Assembly (NCBI GenBank): GCA_937898885.1
Contig: CALDKD010000055.1
Location: 1 to 7,021, forward strand
Length of the DNA: 7,021 nt
Direction of reading: 5' to 3'
Source: an uncultured Bacteroidales bacterium
Lineage (GTDB): Bacteria; Bacteroidota; Bacteroidia; Bacteroidales; Bacteroidaceae
Shown: piece after piece, positions 1 to 4,485 of the stretch
Numbering within the stretch: position 1 is the stretch's first letter
How the letters are laid out: each line of letters opens with the position of its first letter
Notes under the pieces: generated by a model
Seen by the model: the letters and a program-made list of their open reading frames with translations, nothing else
Databases searched by the model: none
Told to the model about the DNA's origin: nothing
Position numbers and translations under genes: made by a program

Positions 1-5
1 TTCAT
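1..5 (-). CDS. Possible start codon of the next leftward gene (cut by window edge)
   Basis: Only ATG plus two bases are visible, reading leftward out of the window. The reason to consider it a real start is the -7 box TACCTTTG about 24 bases upstream, which would give a short leader typical of Bacteroidota genes. Nothing can be said about the product. Confidence 0.25.
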
Positions 6-28
6 CGCTGGTACCTGAATTTACGATG

Positions 29-63
29 CAAAGGTACAACTGCGGATTGTCAGGTTTTGTCAA
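29..63 (-). promoter_or_regulatory. Bacteroidota-type promoter reading leftward
   Basis: On the minus strand TACCTTTG (36 to 29) matches the Bacteroidota -7 consensus TAnnTTTG exactly. Upstream, TTGACA (63 to 58) is a plausible -33/-35 element with a 21-base spacer. The -33 element overlaps the TGA stop of the preceding gene (62 to 60), so the promoter is embedded in the end of that gene. It would serve a gene starting at about position 5. The -7 match is strong. The upstream element is less certain because the usual -33 core is TTTG. Confidence 0.5.
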
Positions 64-1034
64 GAAAATCGGGTACAGCGAAATAGAATTCTCGCAAGCT
101 CTGTCATAAACGTATTGTTGTCATCATCTTCCTTTTTTATCTTGTCGTACATATCACTTCCAAGTTTATTTATCTCTTCTGATTCCTGAAGACGGTTGGT
201 TTCTTTTAAGAAGGTGCTATATGTATGTGCCCAGTACTGATACATAGTTGGGCCGACAATGTTATTATCATATTCATCCCGTTCTTCCTCCGGTACATCA
301 GCATAAAGTACATCTTTCCAATCAGGACGTTCGAATATCTTATAATATTGATTATAGCATTCCGTGAAGCAATATTCCGCAAGCTCCCATTGGAAAGTAT
401 AATAATAGATTTGGCCCATCAGCACGTGCATTTCAGCCTCCAGCGCCCCCATTCTGATGTCTGGACAAGCAATGCGCTTATAGAGCAATGAATTCGTGCA
501 AGCAATTTGTGCCTCCTCAACAAGCCCGATATCGTACAGATTCCAGGCACGATTAGCCCAAGCAAGGGCAGTCTGGCTGTGGTCCGAGCATCCGCTGCAT
601 CTTTCATCATTCCTGTCAGTCAATTCATTTAGAATTTCACGAGTTCTATTTCTGCTCATAAAGTGTATAGGTCTGATTATCCCTATCAAGTCAACAATCT
701 GGTTGGCGGTCATATTTATCGTCTTTGTCGGTTTTTTGCCTTCTCTGATAAACATACCGCCGCATATCTGTCCATCATCATTGTTTTGAAATATGTAGTC
801 AACGTAACTGAAGGAGCAGTAGAGAGAGTCTGGGGAATAGCCAATATACATCTGAGGCCATCTGAGATAAAGTTCATTTGCCAGATCTTCCAACTTGACT
901 TTGGTGATAGGATGTGCATCATTCCACTTCTTGATGCATCGGTTCCATAATTTAATTTGAGATTCTCTGATTCGGGGATTCGAAATTCCATTGGTGTTGT
1001 TGTCCAACACGAGTTTTAAGATTGTGCTATCCAT
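60..1034 (-). CDS. Unrecognised protein with TPR-like helical repeats (324 aa)
   Basis: I do not recognise this family. The frame stays open further upstream to 1187, but that would overlap the divergent regulator's start. The ATG at 1034 gives MDSTILKL, sits just downstream of a TAnnTTTG box, and is the better start. There is no signal peptide or membrane segment, so the protein is probably cytoplasmic. The first 140 residues look globular, with an acidic-aromatic patch around 55-85 (RWPQMYIGYSPDS). The C-terminal half is helical, and three stretches resemble TPR units: about 155-188 (TALAWANRAWNLYDIG, EEAQIACTNSL), 199-232 (EAEMHVLMGQIYYY, AEYCFTECYNQYY) and 263-298. A cysteine pair CSGC at 146-149 could bind metal, but this is weak. 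TPR-like folds usually mediate protein contacts, and no catalytic motif is visible. It is divergent from the WYL operon with about 135 bases between starts, so co-regulation is possible but unproven. Confidence 0.75.
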   Translation of the reverse strand: MDSTILKLVLDNNTNGISNPRIRESQIKLWNRCIKKWNDAHPITKVKLEDLANELYLRWPQMYIGYSPDSLYCSFSYVDYIFQNNDDGQICGGMFIREGKKPTKTINMTANQIVDLIGIIRPIHFMSRNRTREILNELTDRNDERCSGCSDHSQTALAWANRAWNLYDIGLVEEAQIACTNSLLYKRIACPDIRMGALEAEMHVLMGQIYYYTFQWELAEYCFTECYNQYYKIFERPDWKDVLYADVPEEERDEYDNNIVGPTMYQYWAHTYSTFLKETNRLQESEEINKLGSDMYDKIKKEDDDNNTFMTELARILFRCTRFS

Positions 1035-1052
1035 ATTGCGTTTAATTTTCCG

Positions 1053-1060
1053 CAAACATA
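1053..1060 (-). promoter_or_regulatory. Candidate -7 box for the TPR-like gene
   Basis: On the minus strand TATGTTTG (1060 to 1053) matches TAnnTTTG and lies 18 bases from the chosen ATG at 1034, implying a leader of roughly a dozen bases. A convincing -33 TTTG at the normal 19-21 base spacing is missing: the nearest TTG is about 16 bases upstream. The call therefore rests on the -7 match and position. Confidence 0.35.
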
Positions 1061-1144
1061 ATGCAGCCTCATACCCAATTTTTGTCAGAAGCAAATAAAT
1101 TGTATTAAATTTGCTTGTGACATTATTTGTGTATAAGGTGAGTA

Positions 1145-1152
1145 TATCTTTG
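1145..1152 (+). promoter_or_regulatory. Candidate -7 box for the WYL operon
   Basis: TATCTTTG matches the Bacteroidota TAnnTTTG consensus and lies 17 bases before the ATG at 1170, giving a very short leader. A TTTG occurs upstream at 1126-1129, but with a 15-base spacer, shorter than usual. This suboptimal spacing would fit a promoter that depends on an activator or is weak without one. That reading is inference. Confidence 0.45.
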
Positions 1153-1169
1153 CAACATCGATTACAATT

Positions 1170-2072
1170 ATGGCTACAATGATTCAAAAGCAGAACTGGC
1201 TGCTCAGTACGATTCGGAGAAAACGGAGGATAACGTTTCCCGAATTGTCGCGCTTGTGGGAGAATGCGAGCGAACTCAATGATGATAGAAGTCCTTTGTC
1301 ATACAGGACCTTCAACCGGCACGTCGGTGCTATAAAGGATTTGTATGGCGTTACTATTTCCTGCGACAGACATACCAATGAATTCTATATCCTGAATGAA
1401 GAGAATGTTGATGACGGGACGATGCAGACCTGGCTGCTTGATACCATAGCCACAGAAAATCTTGTGCAGGAAAGCAAGGCGCTGAACGACCGCATACTTT
1501 TCGAGTCCGTACCGAAAGGGCGTGAGCATCTGTTTACTATCATCAGCGCAATGAAGGACAGCCATACCCTGAAAGTCAGCTACCGAACATTCTGGAATCC
1601 GGAAGAGTACACGATGGAGATTGAGCCGTACTTCTTGAAAGTCTATAAGCAGAGGTGGTATCTGATAGGAATCAGCGACCGGCATCTGGGTAAAATCAGA
1701 GTATATGGATTGGACAGGATGAATTCAGTTGAAGAAACCGAGACCAGATTCAAGTATCCGAAGGGATTTGACCCGAAGGGATTCTGCGCCAAGAGTTTCG
1801 GAATATTTCTCTCTGACAGGAAGCCGGAATTTGTGACACTGAAAGTTTCCGAGAACCAGCAGGCATTCGTGCGGTCCCTTCCGCTGCACTGGAGCCAGAA
1901 GGAAGTGGAGACACATCCGGATTATTCTATATTCCGATATTTCCTTGCTCCGGAATATGATTTTGAGCAGGAGCTGCTCTCACGTGCCGGTACCGTTGAA
2001 GTGCTGGAGCCGAAGTGGCTGAGGGAGGAGATGAAGGGGCTGATAGAGAAGATGTTTAACAAATACAAATAA
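1170..2072 (+). CDS. WYL-domain transcriptional regulator (300 aa)
   Basis: A DNA-binding transcription factor with a ligand-sensing WYL domain. Residues about 8-75 form the N-terminal winged-helix part: the segment around FPELSRLW is followed by LSYRTFNRHVGAIKDLYG, which suits a recognition helix. Residues about 118-195 carry the WYL domain: the signature is in QRWYLIGIS (W163 Y164 L165), preceded by LKVSYRTF and followed by RVYGLDRMNSVEET, the conserved R-x-x-x-L-D-R segment of the family. The C-terminal 220-297 fits the WCX extension. The length is normal for the family and no part is missing. WYL domains are known in several proteins to bind single-stranded nucleic acids or nucleotides, and they recur as regulators of CRISPR-Cas, BREX-type and DNA-damage loci. 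The stop lies 7 bases before the next gene, so it is the first gene of an operon and probably controls it. Its target sites are not evident. The family call is firm, while the ligand is unknown. Confidence 0.93.
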   Translation: MATMIQKQNWLLSTIRRKRRITFPELSRLWENASELNDDRSPLSYRTFNRHVGAIKDLYGVTISCDRHTNEFYILNEENVDDGTMQTWLLDTIATENLVQESKALNDRILFESVPKGREHLFTIISAMKDSHTLKVSYRTFWNPEEYTMEIEPYFLKVYKQRWYLIGISDRHLGKIRVYGLDRMNSVEETETRFKYPKGFDPKGFCAKSFGIFLSDRKPEFVTLKVSENQQAFVRSLPLHWSQKEVETHPDYSIFRYFLAPEYDFEQELLSRAGTVEVLEPKWLREEMKGLIEKMFNKYK

Positions 2073-2079
2073 TGTTGTT

Positions 2080-2799
2080 ATGAAAATCAGTATTGAACGA
2101 AGTCAAAAACTATTATCATTTCTTTCGGGGTCCGAAAAAATAGAAAAGATTAAAGCATTAGGTGTCGCAGTAGAGAACGAGATACCAGATAATTCAATTC
2201 TTTTCATAGGCATCAATCCATCATATGATGAAAAGAAAAAAGACGATGAGAACTATAATAAGCCATCTTACGACTTGAAAACAGTTACTGGCAGTAGTTT
2301 TTTTAAGAAAGCAGCCGAAATAGCGTGCGACAATAATAAACCTTTTGGCCATCACGATTTATTTCCAATCAGAGAGACAGATCAGAAAGTGATTGAGGGA
2401 ATGTTCAATATTAACTGTGAGGGTATTACGGCTAACGAACACTATTTCGTTTTCGTTGAGGAAAGTCTCAGACTTGCGGAAAGTATAATCAGGGAATCAA
2501 AACCCTATATGATAATTGTTGCGAATGCTTTTGTCACACACCTATTCTTTGATTTTCGTTTTAATAATGGAGATTCCTTGTTGGGATTCTTGCCGGGAGA
2601 TAAAGGAGGTAACTGGAATGAAGAATTGGGCGTCGATTTTGTAAATATAGCAGGGCGGCAAGTTCCAATTCTCTTTTCAGGAATGTTGGCTGGACAGCGG
2701 GCGTTAGATTTCGGTTCTGAATTCAGACTGAAATGGCATATTCGCCACATAATAAGCAATGAGAATAAATGGCGCAAGATTGAATATCCAAACAAATAG
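2080..2799 (+). CDS. Uracil/mismatch-DNA-glycosylase-fold protein (239 aa)
   Basis: Probably a member of the uracil-DNA glycosylase superfamily, whose enzymes flip and excise modified or mismatched bases. Visible in order: strand plus motif I ILFIGINPS (residues 40-48), resembling the GINPG active-site motif of the Mug/TDG branch; FFKKAAEI (74-81), where the fold has its first helix after motif I; HHDLFPIRETDQ (91-102), at the place of the LxxLxPxR segment; helix then strand ESLRLAESIIRESKPYMIIVAN (128-149); and PILFSGMLAGQRALD (196-210) at the position of motif II. The usual H-P-S or N-P-S of motif II is replaced by S-G-M-L-A-G, so chemistry or substrate may be unusual, or activity lost. No Fe-S cysteine set and no signal peptide are seen, so it is cytoplasmic. 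It starts 7 bases after the WYL stop and ends 11 bases before the next start, so it is operonic. It is visibly more A/T-rich than the regulator, which hints at separate ancestry. The fold assignment is by motif only and a hypothetical protein of another Rossmann-like fold is the alternative. Confidence 0.68.
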   Translation: MKISIERSQKLLSFLSGSEKIEKIKALGVAVENEIPDNSILFIGINPSYDEKKKDDENYNKPSYDLKTVTGSSFFKKAAEIACDNNKPFGHHDLFPIRETDQKVIEGMFNINCEGITANEHYFVFVEESLRLAESIIRESKPYMIIVANAFVTHLFFDFRFNNGDSLLGFLPGDKGGNWNEELGVDFVNIAGRQVPILFSGMLAGQRALDFGSEFRLKWHIRHIISNENKWRKIEYPNK

Positions 2800-2810
2800 A
2801 AGCAATAACA

Positions 2811-3041
2811 ATGAAACCAAAAGAAGTAAAGTACTACAATTTTGATGGCTCTTTGGTACGGGAGAAACTGATGGTAAGAAGAATTGTCGATGGCAAGGAA
2901 ACTATTGAAGAAGCGGATTTTCATTGTCTTGCCGGTAATATCGAAGAGTTGTATTTCTTGGCAATGCGTGGCAAGAGAATTTCTTCCGGTGATGCGGTGT
3001 TCGGACCGAGATTGGATGCGGCCTTTGTGAATTCACACTGA
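2811..3041 (+). CDS. Small unrecognised protein (76 aa), third gene of the WYL operon
   Basis: I do not recognise this protein. It begins MKPKEVKYYNFDGSLVREKL and reads as a small soluble domain: a beta-rich first half (VKYYNFDGSLV, KLMVRRIVDGKETIEEADF), then a helix around NIEELYFLAMRGKR, ending FGPRLDAAFVNSH. There is no membrane segment, signal peptide or zinc motif. It starts 11 bases after the glycosylase-like gene and is followed after 3 bases by a hairpin terminator, so it closes the operon. Its size and position would suit an accessory, antitoxin or immunity-like partner, but nothing in the residues proves that. Its last codons overlap, antisense, the eroded tail of the lysozyme remnant, so the C-terminus may have been altered by the rearrangement that brought the two together. 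Confidence 0.6.
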   Translation: MKPKEVKYYNFDGSLVREKLMVRRIVDGKETIEEADFHCLAGNIEELYFLAMRGKRISSGDAVFGPRLDAAFVNSH

Positions 3042-3372
3042 CCATCCCAATCTGGATTGGGACTTCTTTTGAATAGTCTTTACTAACATGCGGGAGAAGG
3101 CTGATATGCCTATGTTGAAGATGAGGGATGTGAGGGCATCGAACTGGTTCTGGCTGATATTAAGCTGCTGGTTGTTGAGGTTGGCTTCGATTGGCTCTAT
3201 ATCCTGACGGAGGTATTCGTCGGCTTGTGACTGTGTGATGGTATCGCCTTTGTGGACGTTACCGGTGTGGCCGTAGCCGATGGTCCCAGATGCCGGAGGG
3301 ACAGCGGTAGGCTGTGAGACGCAGACCTTCGAACTGACGGATGAGAAGTAGGGAGTAGGGGGATGCGGTCAT
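3033..3372 (-). pseudogene. Broken GH24 phage-type lysozyme (endolysin)
   Basis: A muramidase of glycoside hydrolase family 24 that would cut the peptidoglycan sugar backbone. From the ATG at 3372 the frame reads LLLIRQFEGLRLTAYRCPSG and IW. It then needs a one-base shift near 3285 (an extra G in the minus-strand TGGGACC) to continue TIGYGHTGNVHKGDTITQSQ, ADEYLRQ, and later NQFDALTSLIFNIGISAFSR. With the shift corrected, the family signature E-8 residues-C-5 residues-T is exact (E of FEG, C of RCPSG, T of TIGYGHT). The break falls between the C and the T, so the unshifted product stops soon after and lacks the core. The C-terminal third expected of these ~140-150-residue enzymes, including the usual LPGLxxRR region, is also missing. 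The sequence runs out after VKTIQKK near 3063 into unrelated codons and a stop at 3035. A sequencing error could explain the frameshift but not the lost C-terminus. It is convergent with the WYL operon and overlaps its last gene and terminator. Confidence 0.85.
3045..3070 (+). terminator. Rho-independent terminator of the WYL operon
   Basis: TCCCAAT (3045-3051) pairs perfectly with ATTGGGA (3056-3062) around a four-base loop CTGG, followed by CTTCTTTT. It begins 3 bases after the stop of the 76-residue gene. On the opposite strand the same bases form the last codons of the lysozyme remnant. Confidence 0.8.
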
Positions 3373-3416
3373 GGGTTACTGTGATACGTTGACGTGTTGA
3401 GTTGCAGATGGTGAAA

Positions 3417-3559
3417 TGTTGATTTTTTCGTCACAATGCAGTCAAATGTTGACTGTTTCGTCACTGATGTTGACGGATTTGTCACTATTGTTGACTGATT
3501 CATCCCTGATGTTGACAATTATGTCGATTATGATGTTGACGATGTTGACGGAAATGTTG
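3417..3559. repeat. In-phase ~21-bp tandem repeats (TGTTGAC...GTCAC)
   Basis: TGTTGA or a close variant recurs at 3417, 3447, 3468, 3489, 3510, 3534, 3543 and 3555. Three successive spacings are exactly 21 and all others are multiples of three (30, 24, 9, 12). Three of the units also carry TGA or TGAC followed after 6-8 bases by GTCA or TCA, making small dyads. On the minus strand the repeats read as heptapeptides VNIRDES, VNNSDKS, VNISDET in a frame that opens at 3636 and stops at 3442, just upstream of the lysozyme remnant. The strict three-base phase favours descent from coding sequence. The two-helical-turn period would also suit iterons or operator sites. I cannot decide between these. 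Confidence 0.7.
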
Positions 3560-3562
3560 CTG

Positions 3563-3712
3563 GAGGGGTTTGGCGTGAGCCGAACTAACATAAGGGAAGA
3601 CGGGTGCCTTTTGGCGGCTTTGCCGACATTTGGCACCCAGCATAATTCAGCTTCACGTTATGTTAAAAACGCGGTGAAGATGCTGACGGAAGGTAGTAGA
3701 AACCGATACTGC
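3563..3712. repeat. Structured repeat unit A (diverged copy 1 of 3)
   Basis: The unit opens with GAGGGG, then hairpin 1: GTTTGGC (3568-3574), loop GTGA, GCCGAAC (3579-3585), then CTAA. A second, longer-range stem pairs GGGTGCC (3602-3608) with GGCACCC (3632-3638) and encloses a small hairpin CGGC/GCCG (3615-3618, 3622-3625). CTTCAC and GTGAAG further on can also pair. The unit ends near CGATACTGC (3704-3712), a word also found in unit B. Hairpin 1 has a T-G pair that is a G-U wobble if plus-strand RNA is made and an A-C mismatch on the minus strand, a weak hint for plus-strand transcription. Confidence 0.6.
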
Positions 3713-3762
3713 GCCCGTGTGCGATGGTAATGTCTGTTATGAGCCGGATGGGATGGCAGCCG

Positions 3763-3934
3763 GACGGGTTTGGATTGACTCCAAACTAAAAAGATGAGTG
3801 TGCCGGTCGTGACGACTTGGGGACGATAATACAGGGCTATATGCTTGCTTCGGCACGAGGGGCACACACCATGATATGGTGAATCGGAGCGATGCGGGTC
3901 CTGATGGCTATGCTGTTCCACAACACGATACTGC
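3763..3934. repeat. Structured repeat unit B (diverged copy 2 of 3)
   Basis: It starts exactly 200 bases after unit A by the hairpin position. Hairpin 1 is GTTTGGA (3768-3774), loop TTGAC, TCCAAAC (3780-3786), so both sides differ from units A and C yet still pair. After AAGATGAGTG comes the long-range stem GTGTGCC (3798-3804) with GGCACAC (3861-3867), enclosing GTCG/CGAC (3806-3809, 3813-3816). Next is CACCAT/ATGGTG (3867-3872, 3876-3881), then TCGGAG, GGTCCTGATGGC (3897-3908) and CGATACTGC (3926-3934). The 12-base GGTCCTGATGGC is identical in unit C. Confidence 0.6.
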
Positions 3935-4038
3935 CGGTACCGGTTCTGTGCGGCTGTAACGGTTGACCTGCGGTATAAGGGTGGTTGACGGACGGTTGCA
4001 GGAAATGACTGCTTATTTGCTGGCTATAAAGGTTGTCG

Positions 4039-4190
4039 GAGGGGTTCGGCTTGGTGCCGAACTAAGATGATGAGTGGGGCTCACGATGCATGGTGTGACG
4101 GGCTTTCAGACCGGCGCACGATGTGGCGGGAGACCCACACCTTTTGGAAGATAGAACACTGTTCGGAGTAGCAATGCTGGTCCTGATGGC
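4039..4190. repeat. Structured repeat unit C (diverged copy 3 of 3)
   Basis: Hairpin 1 is GTTCGGC (4044-4050), loop TTGGT, GCCGAAC (4056-4062), followed by CTAAGATGATGAGTG, close to unit B. The long-range stem is GTGGGGCTC (4074-4082) with GAGACCCAC (4130-4138), eight pairs and one mismatch. Then come TCGGAG (4163-4168) and GGTCCTGATGGC (4179-4190), the latter shared with unit B. A terminator-like hairpin follows 6 bases later, so this may be the last unit of a plus-strand transcript. Confidence 0.6.
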
Positions 4191-4196
4191 AGGTAT

Positions 4197-4230
4197 GCAC
4201 AACAATCTATGGAGGATGTTGTGCTATTTT
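4197..4230 (+). terminator. Terminator-like hairpin after the structured repeats
   Basis: GCACAACA (4197-4204) pairs perfectly with TGTTGTGC (4217-4224), extended by a further TC/GA pairing past one bulged A, followed by TATTTT. No plus-strand protein gene precedes it, so if functional it would end a non-coding transcript through the repeat units. Confidence 0.55.
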
Positions 4231-4297
4231 GAACTCAGTTAATTGACCGTATCAAACAGATTTATTCGCACTGACAAATTGCAATTGAATGTTGAGA

Positions 4298-4350
4298 TGA
4301 ACAGGGGGCAAGATGTACGGATCCTGTCCCCTGTTCACTCCCTGTTCACT
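4298..4350. repeat. 13-bp inverted repeat plus tandem 11-bp direct repeat
   Basis: TGAACAGGGGGCA (4298-4310) pairs over 13 positions with TGTCCCCTGTTCA (4325-4337), the only non-Watson-Crick pair being one G-T. The loop is 14 bases. The right arm is part of a perfect head-to-tail duplication CCCTGTTCACT (4329-4339 and 4340-4350). Neither side has a T-tract, so it is not a classical terminator. It could be a protein-binding or recombination site, or end the mRNA of the leftward genes by another route. Confidence 0.6.
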
Positions 4351-4368
4351 TTGAATGGGAATCGATGC

Positions 4369-4485
4369 TCATCTGTTGCGAACAGGACGGATAAAGAAAC
4401 CGTAATAAGACATAATTGAAGCAAAAGGTATCATACCAGCCAAGGACTGCGTCATACCATTGTTGTCATTAGACGACTTATAATA
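4369..4485 (-). pseudogene. Second C-terminal end of the VDLGLSV/SVRPV domain, directly after the stop
   Basis: Immediately after the TGA of the upstream gene (4488-4486) and in the same frame, the sequence reads YYKSSNDNNGMTQSLAGMIP, then FASIM, SYYGFFIRPVRNR, and a TGA at 4371-4369. The ending GFFIRPVRNR matches the GYSVRPVCDR end of the intact protein and the family's usual G-x-S-V-R-P-V close, and YYKSS sits where the family has YYWSS. So this is a second copy of the terminal subdomain with no start codon of its own that would make a full protein. It may be the original end of this gene, displaced when the present end was installed by recombination, or the leftover of a deleted paralogue. 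Read-through of one stop would add 38 residues. Confidence 0.7.

Larger units (their letters stand above)
3373..4368. other. Long gene-free stretch with repeats and hairpins
   Basis: No convincing protein-coding gene lies here. Going left to right it holds the 21-bp repeats (3417-3559), three diverged structured units (starting at 3563, 3763 and 4039), a terminator-like hairpin (4197-4230), and an inverted repeat with a tandem repeat (4298-4350). The plus strand is visibly rich in G and poor in C through most of 3560-4190, unlike the flanking genes, which suggests a non-coding or transferred origin. I see nothing in 3935-4038 apart from GTTGAC-like words, and nothing in 4231-4297. Short open frames on the minus strand (for example 3442-3636 and 3658-3921) follow the repeats and do not look like stable proteins. 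Confidence 0.7.

Noticed and set aside
1035..1187. N-terminal extension of the leftward TPR-like gene (51 extra codons)
   Set aside because: It would overlap the start of the WYL gene and cross both candidate promoters. The extension has a composition unlike the rest of the protein, and the ATG at 1034 follows a -7 box.
3417..3560. CRISPR array
   Set aside because: Repeat words are too short and degenerate, spacers are absent or only a few bases, and no cas gene is present.
3442..3636. Minus-strand 64-codon frame ending in VNxSDxS heptads as an intact gene
   Set aside because: Its first half is the reverse of structured unit A and no promoter is seen. The repeat part is reported as a repeat of possible coding origin rather than a confirmed gene.
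3658..3921. Minus-strand open frame of 87 codons across repeat units A and B
   Set aside because: It is explained by the G-rich structured repeats read in reverse. The residues are of low quality (RPQVVTTGTLIF, SQSKPVRLP), with no family resemblance and no promoter.
4298..4337. Classical terminator for the leftward secreted-protein operon
   Set aside because: The stem is strong, but on the minus strand it is followed by TCTCAACATTC with no T-tract.
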